The notes: generated from the sequence alone by a model not told the origin. Shown: positions 1 to 8,582, numbered from the stretch's first letter. The stretch is 32,014 nt of DNA from an uncultured Lachnospiraceae bacterium (GCA_944380065.1 CALWGM010000017.1:1-32014), one strand, 5' to 3'. Program-made: numbers and translations.

Positions 1-1
1 C

Positions 2-94
2 AGAAATCCCAGCCTGAATATGGTAAAAAAACTTGCCCAGGGATTAGGGATGCAGCTAAAGCTGGAATTCATTCCAACACCCACCAAAAAATAA
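2..94 (+). CDS. C-terminal fragment of an HTH (XRE/HigA-like) DNA-binding protein, cut by the window edge
   Basis: Only the last 30 codons are visible, open from the left edge to a TAA at 92-94. The peptide contains NPSLNMVKKLAQGLGMQL followed by KLEFIP. This matches the final helix and tail of Cro/C1-type HTH proteins, in particular HigA-like antitoxins, which typically end with a 'NPTL..L.KIA.ALG..L...F' pattern. A toxin partner, if any, would lie outside the window. The gene reads plus, against all its neighbours, and is followed at once by a bidirectional terminator. The family assignment rests on a short similarity judged by eye, so antitoxin versus ordinary XRE regulator cannot be settled. 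Confidence 0.5.
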   Translation, partial: RNPSLNMVKKLAQGLGMQLKLEFIPTPTKK

Positions 95-110
95 AAGATA
101 TTATGTAAGC

Positions 111-162
111 AAAAAGGCTGTCCGGAAGAATTTGTGCTATGCTCCCGAACAGCCCTTTTTTT
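111..162. terminator. Bidirectional intrinsic terminator
   Basis: A stem GGCTGTCCGG (116-125) pairs with CCGAACAGCC (145-154), with one mismatch. It is preceded by AAAAA (111-115) and followed by a run of seven T on the plus strand. Either orientation therefore gives a GC-rich hairpin followed by U residues. It sits between the converging left-edge HTH gene (ends 94) and cbiA (ends 188), and can end both transcripts. Confidence 0.85.
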
Positions 163-187
163 GACTCCATATAGGATCGAGGTACTT

Positions 188-1591
188 TTACACCGCCCCA
201 TACTTCCTGCAGGCCTCCACGAACCGCTCCGGGAATTCCGGGTTGGAATAATAGTACAGATGCGGAAACCCTGCGGCGAAATTTTCCCCGGCTGCCATGC
301 AGTCCCAGTTCCGTTTCCCCACCGGTTTCTGCGCATGGAACGCATCCCCATTGTGGGAACAGTCAAAATAATGAAACTCGTGCGCCCGGATCTGCGCGCC
401 TGGCTCCCCGAAAATCTGAGGGGTCTTCGCCGTCAGCGTAATATAGCCGAACCGCCCCAGGCGGTCTGTTTTCTTCACATGCCCCGGCAGCACGCCTGCC
501 ACAGGCCAGCTTCTCCCTTCCATATCCTCCATCGTTTGCTGCAGATACATAAAACCGCCGCACTCCGCCAGATAGGGCATGCCGTCCGCGGCTGCCTCCC
601 GGATGGAGGCCAGCATGGAAACATTCCTGCTGAGTGTTTCCGCGTACAGTTCCGGATAGCCGCCCCCGATCAGGAATCCCTGCGTCTGCCCCGGCAGCGC
701 TTCGTCATGCAGCGGAGAAAACTCCACGATCTCCGCCCCCAGCCTCCGCAGCAGTTCCAGGTTATCTTCATAATAAAAGCAGAAGGCCTCATCCCGGGCC
801 ACAGCGATTCTGACAGGTTCCTTTCGGATCAGATTCTGTAGCTTTTCCGGCACAGGCGCCGACAGTTCCGGCGCTTCCCCTGCCAGCCGGAGGATCCCGT
901 CTATATCCAGGGTCTGCTCCAGCGTTCCCGCCAGGCGGGAAAGCCGCTCCTTCAGATTCCGGATCTCCCCCGGAGTCACCAGTCCCAGATGACGGCTTTC
1001 GATTACGCCGTCCTCCAGGCGCGGCACATATCCCAGCGCCCTGACCGGCAGCTGGCTTTCGATCTCTTTTTTGAGCATCGTGTATACGGAGGCGGTGGCC
1101 TGGTTGAGGATCACGCCGCGGATCCTGCTGTTCCCCGCCTGTCCCGGCGCTGACTCTAAAAATCCCCGGATCAGCGCCAGCACGGACAGACTCATTCCCC
1201 GGGCGTTGACTACCAAGATCACCGGCGTATCTGTAACCTGCGCCAGATCCCAGGAGGACGCCCTGACTGTCACTCCGCCCAGGCCGTCATAAAATCCCAT
1301 GACCCCTTCCATCACCGACAGCTCCGCCCTGCGCGCCTGTCTGGCAAACAGATACCGGGTGGTTTCCCCGTCGGTAAAAAATGGATCCAGATTCCGGGAG
1401 GGCGTCCCGATCACCTTCCGGTGAAACATGGGATCGATATAATCCGGCCCGCATTTGAACGATATGACATGGATTCCCCGGTTGACCAGCGCCTGTAAGA
1501 GGCCGCAGGTGATCAGGGTTTTTCCGCTTCCGCTGGAAGGGGCTGCCAGCATGATCCGCGGCAGCCTCCCGTTGTTTTTCTCTCTTAACAT
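188..1591 (-). CDS. cbiA: Cobyrinate a,c-diamide synthase
   Basis: This enzyme performs the ATP- and glutamine-dependent amidation of the a and c side chains of cobyrinate, in the cytoplasm, after the corrin ring is built. The 467-residue protein has an N-terminal dethiobiotin-synthetase-like ATPase domain with P-loop PSSGSGKT (about 18-25) and the family signature GPDYIDP. The C-terminal class I glutamine amidotransferase-like domain shows GGGYPELYAE, the nucleophile motif AECGGFMYL and a late EFHYF histidine. Length is normal for CbiA/CobB. The ATG at 1589-1591 has AGGAG about 9 nt upstream. It is the last gene of the minus-strand cbi group and is followed by the terminator at 111-162. CobB of the aerobic route is a close relative that acts on the hydrogenobyrinate form; the cbiD neighbour favours CbiA. 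Confidence 0.93.
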   Translation of the reverse strand: MLREKNNGRLPRIMLAAPSSGSGKTLITCGLLQALVNRGIHVISFKCGPDYIDPMFHRKVIGTPSRNLDPFFTDGETTRYLFARQARRAELSVMEGVMGFYDGLGGVTVRASSWDLAQVTDTPVILVVNARGMSLSVLALIRGFLESAPGQAGNSRIRGVILNQATASVYTMLKKEIESQLPVRALGYVPRLEDGVIESRHLGLVTPGEIRNLKERLSRLAGTLEQTLDIDGILRLAGEAPELSAPVPEKLQNLIRKEPVRIAVARDEAFCFYYEDNLELLRRLGAEIVEFSPLHDEALPGQTQGFLIGGGYPELYAETLSRNVSMLASIREAAADGMPYLAECGGFMYLQQTMEDMEGRSWPVAGVLPGHVKKTDRLGRFGYITLTAKTPQIFGEPGAQIRAHEFHYFDCSHNGDAFHAQKPVGKRNWDCMAAGENFAAGFPHLYYYSNPEFPERFVEACRKYGAV

Positions 1592-1687
1592 AGGTATCCG
1601 GTACTTCTCCTTTTTCCTGTTTCTTCTGCAGGATCTGTATCCTCTCCTGCGTATCCTGACAGGACATGTTCCTGTAAAATCATCTGT

Positions 1688-4045
1688 TTACGGCTGCTCA
1701 TGCCAGAGCACCATCACATAGACCGGATTCTGCCCCATCATCATATGGTGCCCGCCCACCGTTTTGGACTTCGCCACAGTGACGCTGGCAATATCCTCCA
1801 CCGTCAGCTCCAGATCCTTAGACGCCTCCAGCACTTCCTGCACCGTCTCTAAGGTGATGCAGTTGACAACCACCCGCACCTGCGGGTTTTTCCGGAGGAG
1901 CGTCCGCAAAATCGCTTTCAGGCTGCCGCTGCTGCCCCCGATAAACGCATGCGTGGGAGCCGGAAGTTCTTTTAACACCTCCGGCGCCCGCCCGGGAACG
2001 ATCTCCAGGTTGGCCGCGCCGAATTTTTTACGGTTCTCCGCCACCAGCTTCCAGGCGTCCTCTTTCCACTCGATGGCGTAAACCCTGCCCTGATCCGCTG
2101 CCAGCGCGCACTCAATGGAAATGGATCCGGTTCCCGCGCCCACATCGTACACAACGGAATCCCTGCGCAGGCGCAGCTTGGAAAGGGAAACACTGCGCAC
2201 TTCCTCCTTGGTCATCGGCACTTTTCCCCGCAGGAACTCCTCATCCGGGATCCCGTGGGTACAGAAGACCTCCCCGGCTGCAGGATTCCGGAAAACTGCG
2301 GCGCAGATGCCCGCACAGTCAAAGTCCGCAAAGTCTCTGACCGTTCCGCTTTCCACCTGCTCGGTGGGATAGCTCAGATCGACACCCACATACATCTCCA
2401 CATCTCCCAGCCCCAGCGAGAGAAGCTTCCCGGCGATGGCACGGATACTGGCAGCATCCGAGGCCAGCGTAAACACCTTTTCATTCCTGCGGATCGCCCC
2501 GGCCAGGTTCTGCTCCCGGCCATGGACACTGACCAGCGCCATGTCTTCCCAGGACATATGCAGCCTGGACGCCAGGTAAACCACACTGGAAATGCCGCAG
2601 ACGGTCCGCACCTCATATTCTGCCAGGCCTTCTTCCTCTTCGATCAGACGGAGCAGCTTTTTCGCCCCGCTGTAAAAGCCCACATCCCCGGAAAAAGCAA
2701 TCACCACATGCTCATTCTGTGGATGCTCCAGCAGGAACGTGCCGATTTCCTCACTGCGGGTGAGGGGTATCTTCGGACAGCCAAAGGCTTCCATGCTCTT
2801 TAACATCCGGGGCGCGCCGATGATGCAGTCCGCCTGTTCGCATGCCCTGACTGCCTCCACCGTCATGTTGTCCGGATTCCCCATACCAATTCCCAGAAGT
2901 GTGATGGTTTTTGGTTCCTGGGGATTTTCATCCTGCTCCCCTTCTTCCAGCCAGCCTCTGAGTCCTCCGGCCATCTGTGCCGCCACCTCTGCGCCGATCT
3001 GGGCCTCGATCTGCGAGGCCGCCGTATCTGCGTCCTGCGCCGGCGTCATTCCGGCGGCTTCCGTATCCACATCCTGCGGCTCTCCGGCTGTCTCCGCCTT
3101 CTGCTGTGCCGCTTTTTCCTCCGGCGTCAGCTTAAGCTCCTGTCCGCCTTCAGCGGCGGTTCCGGCCTCCGCCCTGTCCTCCCGGTTCATCCACTCCGGG
3201 ATCCGGTAACGGTTCCGCTCCTCCAGACGGCTTTCCTTCCATATCCGCACAGTCAGGCGGCGGATCTCCTCCGCAGAGTAGCCGGTCTCCTGCACCGGCC
3301 TGCGGATCACCACGCAGACCGCCCCGGTCTCCTGTGCCGCTTCTGCCTTTTCCGAAAAACCGCCGTTTGCCCCGGACTCTTTTGTTACCAGGAAAGCAGC
3401 GTCTGTCATCCGAATCGTCGCCACGTTCATCTCCCTGGAAAACGGCCCCTGCATACAGATCACCTGTTTTCTGGACAGCCCGTACTGCCCGATCCGGTCA
3501 AACACTTCTTCCTGGAGCAGCACCCGGGCATAGATCCGGCCTTTCTGGTCCACTGCCTCCGCAAACAGCGGAAGCTCCTTCATTCCGGTTGTCAGGAGGA
3601 TATTCCCCGTCTGCCCGTTCAGCCATTCCGCCGCCGATTCGCAGTCGTCAAACACACGGATCCCCGGCTCTTCTTTCAGCTCCGACTCCGCCCGGAGCAG
3701 GCGGTAATATTTTGTCTTTGTATTTTCACAGGCCTGTTCGATATTTTCCGTGACCGCCTCCGCATAGGGATGCGTGGCGTCAATCACCGCCAGCGGGCGC
3801 ATCTCATTCATCTGCTCTTCCATCTGGATCTGATCCATCCGGCCGGCCAGCACCCGGATCCCCGGCATGGGAGGAAGGATCTCTTCACCGTATTCTGTGG
3901 CCACACAGACCGCAGCCGGGATCTTCTGTCCCGCTAAGAACGCCGCTAACTCGCGGCCCTCGCTGGTTCCCGCAAAAATCAGAAATCCGTTTTCCAGACT
4001 TTTTTCCTGTTCTTCCATCCTGCTGTTCTCAAATTGTTCTGCCAC
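1688..4045 (-). CDS. cbiJET: CbiJ-CbiE-CbiT fusion: cobalt-precorrin-6A reductase plus cobalt-precorrin-7 C5/C15-methyltransferase and decarboxylase
   Basis: This is one polypeptide with three corrin enzymes. With the GTG start, residues about 20-270 are a CobK/CbiJ reductase (AGTSEGREL, DATHPYAEAV, KESGANGGFSEKA). Residues about 280-378 form a low-complexity linker rich in Ala, Glu and Gln. Residues about 380-590 are the CbiE tetrapyrrole methylase (LGIGMGNPDNMT, FSGDVGFYSG). Residues about 593-785 are CbiT (CTHGIPDEEF, SAM site YDVGAGTGSISIE). CobL-type CbiE-CbiT fusions are well known; adding CbiJ in front is less usual. Start choice: GTG at 4043-4045 has AAGGAAGGGG about 8 nt upstream, better than the TTG at 4093 or the ATG at 4018, though 4018 cannot be excluded. 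It lies 57 nt downstream of cbiH in the cbi group. Confidence 0.92.
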   Translation of the reverse strand: MAEQFENSRMEEQEKSLENGFLIFAGTSEGRELAAFLAGQKIPAAVCVATEYGEEILPPMPGIRVLAGRMDQIQMEEQMNEMRPLAVIDATHPYAEAVTENIEQACENTKTKYYRLLRAESELKEEPGIRVFDDCESAAEWLNGQTGNILLTTGMKELPLFAEAVDQKGRIYARVLLQEEVFDRIGQYGLSRKQVICMQGPFSREMNVATIRMTDAAFLVTKESGANGGFSEKAEAAQETGAVCVVIRRPVQETGYSAEEIRRLTVRIWKESRLEERNRYRIPEWMNREDRAEAGTAAEGGQELKLTPEEKAAQQKAETAGEPQDVDTEAAGMTPAQDADTAASQIEAQIGAEVAAQMAGGLRGWLEEGEQDENPQEPKTITLLGIGMGNPDNMTVEAVRACEQADCIIGAPRMLKSMEAFGCPKIPLTRSEEIGTFLLEHPQNEHVVIAFSGDVGFYSGAKKLLRLIEEEEGLAEYEVRTVCGISSVVYLASRLHMSWEDMALVSVHGREQNLAGAIRRNEKVFTLASDAASIRAIAGKLLSLGLGDVEMYVGVDLSYPTEQVESGTVRDFADFDCAGICAAVFRNPAAGEVFCTHGIPDEEFLRGKVPMTKEEVRSVSLSKLRLRRDSVVYDVGAGTGSISIECALAADQGRVYAIEWKEDAWKLVAENRKKFGAANLEIVPGRAPEVLKELPAPTHAFIGGSSGSLKAILRTLLRKNPQVRVVVNCITLETVQEVLEASKDLELTVEDIASVTVAKSKTVGGHHMMMGQNPVYVMVLWHEQP

Positions 4046-4102
4046 TTTTTTGTCCCCTTCCTTCGTCCGCTGCAACAAAGCCCGTACAAACAACAGCCCC
4101 TT

Positions 4103-4831
4103 TTATACCCGGTATCCCCGGGGCGTTACCATACGACCGTCTATCACCCTGGTCTGTGAATTGCCGATAAATACTGTCGTAAACATATCCACCTGCATTC
4201 CCTGCAGCTCCTGCAGGGTGCAAAGACACATCTGCTCCCCCTCCCGGCCGATCTGGGATACTGTACCGCAGACCGTCTCCGGCGACTTGTGGCGCAGCAT
4301 CAGTTCGCAGGCCTTCTGCAGATAATCGTGCCGTTTTTTGCTGGAGGGCTTGTACAGGCAGACCACAAAATCTGCCTCTGCCGCCAGCAGCAGTCTCTTT
4401 TCGATCTTCTCCCAGGGTGTCAGAAGGTCGCTCAGGCTGATCACCGCAAAATCATGGATCAGGGGCGCGCCCAGCACAGCCGCGCCGGACACAGCCGCCG
4501 TCACGCCGCAGATGGTTTCCACCTCCACGCCGGGATATTCTGTGCCGATTTCCAGCATCAGCCCGCTCATGCCGTAAACCCCGGCGTCGCCGCTGCAGAT
4601 CATGGCGACTGTTTTGCCGGCTGCCGCCTGTTCAAAGGCCAGCCGGCAGCGCTCCGCCTCCTTCCGCATGGGCGTGGTCAGGAATGCTTTCCCCGGGAAG
4701 TGCTCCCTGACCAGATCCACATAGACGGTATATCCCACGATCACATCGCAGCTTTCCAGCGTTTTTGCCGCCTCCACCGTCATTTTTTCATATGCTCCCG
4801 GGCCGATGCCCACTACATAGATTTTATTCAC
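4103..4831 (-). CDS. cbiH: Cobalt-precorrin-3B C17-methyltransferase
   Basis: This SAM-dependent enzyme of the corrin ring-contraction step methylates C17. The 242-residue protein is a single tetrapyrrole methylase domain. It shows the N-terminal loop VGIGPGAYEKMT, the CobJ/CbiH motif CSGDAGVYGMSG, ETICGVTAAVSGAA, and the C-terminal half motif VVCLYKPSSKKR. The start is a GTG (4829-4831) inside the end of cbiF, an 8-nt overlap that implies translational coupling. It is not fused to CbiG or CobG, and no cbiG gene is seen in the window, although ring contraction by the anaerobic route needs CbiG. That gene is presumably elsewhere in the genome. Confidence 0.93.
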   Translation of the reverse strand: MNKIYVVGIGPGAYEKMTVEAAKTLESCDVIVGYTVYVDLVREHFPGKAFLTTPMRKEAERCRLAFEQAAAGKTVAMICSGDAGVYGMSGLMLEIGTEYPGVEVETICGVTAAVSGAAVLGAPLIHDFAVISLSDLLTPWEKIEKRLLLAAEADFVVCLYKPSSKKRHDYLQKACELMLRHKSPETVCGTVSQIGREGEQMCLCTLQELQGMQVDMFTTVFIGNSQTRVIDGRMVTPRGYRV

Positions 4832-5606
4832 AGTTTTCCTCCCCTCCGGGCGCTGTGCCCTTCCGGAATTCCGTCGTAAACGCCGGGTTATATAGTTCGG
4901 AACGCTGGTACTGGCTGTGGGTTACCACATCGCCGATGATCATCAGCGCCGTCTTGGTAATCCCGTTTTCCTCTGCCGTCTGCGCTAATGTTTCCACCGT
5001 ACAGATCAGGGTCTTTTCCTCCGGCCAGGTAGCCTTATAGACAATCGCCGCCGGAGTATCCGGCTCATATCCGCCTGCAATCAGTTCCCTGCTCAGTTCC
5101 TTTAACAGTCCGGTGCTCAAAAACACCACCATCGTTGCGTGGTGCGCCGCAAAAGAGGCAATGCTCTCCCGCTCCGGCACCGGCGTCCGTCCTGCCATCC
5201 GCGTGATGATCACGCTCTGGGAAACATCCGGCAGCGTATACTCCAAATTCAGGGCAGACGCCGCCCCGCAGAAGGAGCTGACGCCCGGACAGCTCTCATA
5301 GGCAATCCCCATCTGATCCAGCGCGTCCATCTGTTCCCGGATCGCACCGTACACGCACGGATCCCCCGTATGGAGCCGCACGGTCATTTTCCCGGATTTC
5401 TCCGCATCCTCCATAACCGCCAGGACTTCTTCCAGCGTCATCCTGGCGCTGTTATAAACCTCGCAGTTCTCCTTTTTTTCCTCCAAAAGCGCGGGATTCA
5501 CTAAGGATCCCGCATAAATGATCACATCCGCCTGACGGATCAGACGCTGTCCCCGCACGGTAATCAGGTCAGGCGCGCCGCTTCCGGCTCCTACAAAATA
5601 AACCAT
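4824..5606 (-). CDS. cbiF: Cobalt-precorrin-4 C11-methyltransferase
   Basis: This enzyme transfers a methyl group from SAM to C11 of cobalt-precorrin-4 in the cytoplasm. The 260-residue protein is a typical CbiF/CobM: N-terminal VYFVGAGSGAPDLIT, the VIIYAGSLVNPALL segment, HTGDPCVYGAIREQ, the ESCPGVSSFCGAA loop and ITRMAGRTPVP. The ATG at 5604-5606 is 3 nt after the cbiD stop, and the 3' end overlaps cbiH by 8 nt, so the three genes are tightly packed. Length and motifs are normal. CobM of the aerobic pathway is the same fold; the linked cbiD supports the cobalt-early assignment. Confidence 0.94.
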   Translation of the reverse strand: MVYFVGAGSGAPDLITVRGQRLIRQADVIIYAGSLVNPALLEEKKENCEVYNSARMTLEEVLAVMEDAEKSGKMTVRLHTGDPCVYGAIREQMDALDQMGIAYESCPGVSSFCGAASALNLEYTLPDVSQSVIITRMAGRTPVPERESIASFAAHHATMVVFLSTGLLKELSRELIAGGYEPDTPAAIVYKATWPEEKTLICTVETLAQTAEENGITKTALMIIGDVVTHSQYQRSELYNPAFTTEFRKGTAPGGEENCE

Positions 5607-5609
5607 CTG

Positions 5610-6827
5610 TTATTTTCTCCTCTCTTGTTCCTCAGTCAGCAGAGACAAAAGCTCCTCCGCTTCCTCTGTCCTGCCCAGTTCCCCATATACATGGGAGAAC
5701 ACAATGGCTCCGATTTTCAGCTGCTCCCCGGCTCTCCGTTTCAGGCAGGTATGGATCCGCCCAAGCAGGATCTGCATGGTCTTCTCCCATACTCCCGCCT
5801 GCCGGATCACCCGCAGTCCCTCGTCGGTGGTCACACAGGAAAGAATCTCCCTGACCTGCCCGGCGTCCGCCTGCGCCTGCAGGGCGCAGGCCGCTAAAAT
5901 CTCCATGCGGGCGTCCGCCTCCCTGGAATGGGTATTCATAATCCCTCCGGCCACTTTGAAAAACTTCCCGATATGGGCCACAAAGAGAATACCCTTCAGC
6001 CCTAAGTTCACGGCCAGATCAATGGTCTGTCCCACATAGTTGCTGCATTTGACAGCCTCCTCCGGGGCAAAGGGGAAGTTTCCTTTCAGGTAATCCGTCC
6101 CGTAATTGCCCGGCGTGACCAGCAGATACTCCCGGTCTGCCGCCTTCTGCCGCATCTCGGCCTCAATCGTCGCCACCAGCGCCCGTTCGCTCATGGGCTC
6201 CACAATGCCGCTGGTGCCCAGGATGGAAATCCCTCCCACAATCCCCAGCCGGGGGTTGAAGGTTTTCTCTGCCAATGTTTCCCCTCCGGGGGCGGAAACG
6301 GTCACTAAAATCCCCTCCGTGTATCCGGCTTCCCGGCAGACCGACTGCACCTCTTTCCTGATCATCTTCCGGGGAACCCGGTTGATGGCCGGGGCTCCCA
6401 CAGGCTGCTCCAGCCCCGGCAGGGTCACCGTTCCGATACCGGCACCGCCCTCTAAGGCAATCACAGCTTCCCTTTCCCCTGCGTCTTTCTCCCAGCCATA
6501 TTTTTTCAGGCAGGATACCGCCGTCTCCCGGCTGCACTTCTGCACCCGCGCAAAAATCAGCAGCCCATCCGTCACATCCGGGTCATCCCCGGCGTCCTTG
6601 CGGATGGCGCACTGCGCCCCGTTCTCTTCCCGGGCCGCCTCCACGGGTTCTAAAAAAAGTACCAGGCCCTTTGGTGTCGCCAGTCTGACTGCCGCCGGAA
6701 TTTCCCCGGAAAACAAAAGCTTCGCGGCAGCCTGCGCGGCAGCCGCGGCACAGCTGCCTGTGGTATAGCCAAAACGCAGCCGTTTATGATCCTTGATAAT
6801 ATATTGATGTTCCAGTCCGTGATTCAT
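5610..6827 (-). CDS. cbiD: Cobalt-precorrin-5B C1-methyltransferase
   Basis: CbiD methylates C1 of the corrin after deacylation and is diagnostic of the anaerobic pathway. The 405-residue product opens with the signature RFGYTTGSCAAAAAQAA (about 18-34). It also carries GGAGIGTVTLPGL, the NPRLGIVGGISILGTSGIV segment and VTPGNYGTDY, all characteristic of the family. The ATG at 6825-6827 lies 1 nt after the stop of the LysR-type regulator, so the two genes are almost certainly co-transcribed. The next gene, cbiF, starts 3 nt beyond the cbiD stop. Nothing in length or motifs suggests damage. Confidence 0.95.
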   Translation of the reverse strand: MNHGLEHQYIIKDHKRLRFGYTTGSCAAAAAQAAAKLLFSGEIPAAVRLATPKGLVLFLEPVEAAREENGAQCAIRKDAGDDPDVTDGLLIFARVQKCSRETAVSCLKKYGWEKDAGEREAVIALEGGAGIGTVTLPGLEQPVGAPAINRVPRKMIRKEVQSVCREAGYTEGILVTVSAPGGETLAEKTFNPRLGIVGGISILGTSGIVEPMSERALVATIEAEMRQKAADREYLLVTPGNYGTDYLKGNFPFAPEEAVKCSNYVGQTIDLAVNLGLKGILFVAHIGKFFKVAGGIMNTHSREADARMEILAACALQAQADAGQVREILSCVTTDEGLRVIRQAGVWEKTMQILLGRIHTCLKRRAGEQLKIGAIVFSHVYGELGRTEEAEELLSLLTEEQERRK

Positions 6828-6828
6828 C

Positions 6829-7791
6829 CTATTTTCTGTCCCCCGACAATGCTTTCTTACTCAACAGGACCGGCTCCTGCTCCCCGATTTCCTCGTCGGA
6901 CAGCCCTCCTTCCAGGAAGGGCAGAATCCTCTCTAAGGACGGGCTGGCCTTATCCGGCATCCACCCGGCGATAATGTCCACCTGGTCGGTCACGCCGCCG
7001 AAAGGAACCGCCGCCAGACGCCCCCTGGTATACACAGAAGCAGTCAGGTAGGCGGGCAGTATGGTGATTCCCATATTGACAGAAATCATAAAAAAAATCG
7101 TTTCCACATCCTCAATCGGCTCTAATACCTGCGGCTGATATCCCCGCCGCAGAAAATTCTCCAAGATCATCTTTCCCTCGCCGACTTCCTTTTCCGGCGA
7201 AGCCGCCAGGATCAGCGGCTCATCCTTCAGTTCCCGCCAGGTGATATACTGGTTCTGCGCCAGCCGGTGATTTTTCGGGAGCACCGCGATCAGATTATCC
7301 CAGGCAATCTTCCGGTAAGCGATGTCCCCGTAAAACGCCTCGTCAAACAGCGGCATTAAAATCAGGTCCACCTCCCCCGACCGGAGCGACTTCATCAGCA
7401 TGGAGGGGCTGTGGTTTACGAACTTCATGGAAATATTCGGGTATTTCTGATGGAACGCCTGAATGCGTTCCGCCACCTCCGTATTTCCGATCCCCAGGGC
7501 AAATCCCACATTCAGGGATCCGGTAAAGCCGCTGGAAACCGCCCTGGTCCGCTGCGCCGCCAGGTCGATCCGCTTCAGGATATCCACCGCCTCTTCCTGG
7601 AACACCCTGCCCGCCGGGGTAAGCGCCACCTTCCGTTTCGTCCGCTCAAAAAGATGGACCCCCAGCTGCTCCTCCAACACCTTGATCTGCTGGGTCACCG
7701 CGGTCTGGGACACAAACATGGACTCCGCCGCTTTTGTAAAGTTCAGTTCTCTGGCAACTGCCAGAAAATATTCCAGCTGCCTGCTGTTCAT
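6829..7791 (-). CDS. LysR-type transcriptional regulator
   Basis: This is a 320-residue protein with an N-terminal winged HTH (residues 1-60: MNSRQLEYFLAVARELNF, then the recognition region SQTAVTQQIKVLEEQLG and LFERTKRKVALTPAG) and a periplasmic-binding-like effector domain. The ATG at 7789-7791 has GAGGGGGAG just upstream and matches the normal LysR start; an in-frame extension to 7860 would add 23 residues not found in the family. LysR genes are usually divergent from their targets. This one is co-directional and ends 1 nt before cbiD, and starts 78 nt after an aldolase gene. It may be autoregulated with the cbi genes or control the aldolase. The ligand is unknown. Confidence 0.88.
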   Translation of the reverse strand: MNSRQLEYFLAVARELNFTKAAESMFVSQTAVTQQIKVLEEQLGVHLFERTKRKVALTPAGRVFQEEAVDILKRIDLAAQRTRAVSSGFTGSLNVGFALGIGNTEVAERIQAFHQKYPNISMKFVNHSPSMLMKSLRSGEVDLILMPLFDEAFYGDIAYRKIAWDNLIAVLPKNHRLAQNQYITWRELKDEPLILAASPEKEVGEGKMILENFLRRGYQPQVLEPIEDVETIFFMISVNMGITILPAYLTASVYTRGRLAAVPFGGVTDQVDIIAGWMPDKASPSLERILPFLEGGLSDEEIGEQEPVLLSKKALSGDRK

Positions 7792-7869
7792 CTTCTCCCC
7801 CTCTTCCCCGGCTGCCGGCCATATCCATGGCGGCAAACCCTGTTTTTGCCTCCGTAACAAACGATGGGA

Positions 7870-8568
7870 TCAGTCTTTGTCCTGATTGTATTTCACATAA
7901 CCGGGATGTCTGCCCGGCAGCCGATAAACCTTTTCCCTTAATTCCAGCAGGTCGTCAATCCGCTCCCGGGACAGATCCGGCGTTCCGCCCAGCAGATGGA
8001 TATACAGGGATGTCTTTGCGTACATCTCCAGGGATTCCATGTTGAAATACGCCCTGGTCAGCGTCGGCCCCACGGTCAGCGCCCCGTGGTTTGCCAGCAG
8101 CATGGCGTCATGGTTTGCCAGCAGCGGCGCAATGGAATCCGGCACTTCATCTGTGGACGGCTTCGCGTAGGGCGCCACAGGAACCGCTCCCAGATTGGTA
8201 ATGTTTTCTGTCATAAAATAGCCGTCCAGCGCCTTCCCCATGGAAGCATAGCTGGTGGCAATGGGCGGATGGGCATGCACCACCGCATTCACATCCTCCC
8301 GCTCCTGGTAGCAGCGCAGGTGCATCTTCATCTCCGAGGAAGGCTTATATCCCTCCATGGTATGGAGCACGGCGCCGTCGGCTGCCAGGTGCACTAAAAT
8401 CTCCGGCACCATATCCCCCTTGCTCACCCCGGAGGGCGTACACAGAACCGTACCGTCCTCCAGCCTCACCGAAACATTCCCGTCGTTGGCCGCCACAATC
8501 CCTCTCTGCCACAGCTTATGACAGACGTCACAGATTTCCTCGCGTTCTTTCATATATACTTTCATCAT
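7870..8568 (-). CDS. Class II aldolase/epimerase family protein (L-fuculose-phosphate aldolase-like)
   Basis: This is a zinc-dependent class II aldolase/adducin fold of 232 residues. The visible metal and catalytic residues are Glu79 (PSSEMKMH), His98 and His100 (VHAHPPIA) and His161 (LLANHGALTVG), the set used by FucA-type aldolases. The ANDGNVSVR motif at 27-35 binds the phosphate of the substrate in this family. The likely reaction is cleavage of a ketose-1-phosphate to DHAP and an aldehyde; fuculose-, rhamnulose- and methylthioribulose-type substrates cannot be separated by eye. AAGGAG lies 8 nt before the ATG at 8568. It begins 14 nt after the preceding gene. No kinase or isomerase partner is adjacent, so the substrate is not fixed by context. 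Confidence 0.85.
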   Translation of the reverse strand: MMKVYMKEREEICDVCHKLWQRGIVAANDGNVSVRLEDGTVLCTPSGVSKGDMVPEILVHLAADGAVLHTMEGYKPSSEMKMHLRCYQEREDVNAVVHAHPPIATSYASMGKALDGYFMTENITNLGAVPVAPYAKPSTDEVPDSIAPLLANHDAMLLANHGALTVGPTLTRAYFNMESLEMYAKTSLYIHLLGGTPDLSRERIDDLLELREKVYRLPGRHPGYVKYNQDKD

Positions 8569-8582
8569 AGCCTTCGCTCCTT

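Noticed and set aside
1287..1667. 126-codon minus-strand open frame starting upstream of cbiA
   Set aside because: It overlaps cbiA in another frame, has a poor ribosome binding site, and its product is low-complexity and basic with no family resemblance.
3941..3950. CGCTAA-like matches to the leader element inside the cbiJET gene
   Set aside because: The match covers only a few bases within coding sequence and lacks the rest of the element.
7792..7869. Possible cobalamin riboswitch before LysR-cbiD
   Set aside because: The gap is 78 nt, far shorter than a cobalamin riboswitch, and no B12-box sequence was recognised.
7870..8568. Second araD gene
   Set aside because: It shares the zinc-binding fold but lacks the AraD motifs such as GTTHADY and TWGNVSG; FucA-like aldolase fits better.
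8569..8582. Possible independent promoter for the aldolase-LysR genes
   Set aside because: The gap is only 14 nt, too short for a promoter, and no -10/-35 pair was seen in the end of the preceding gene.
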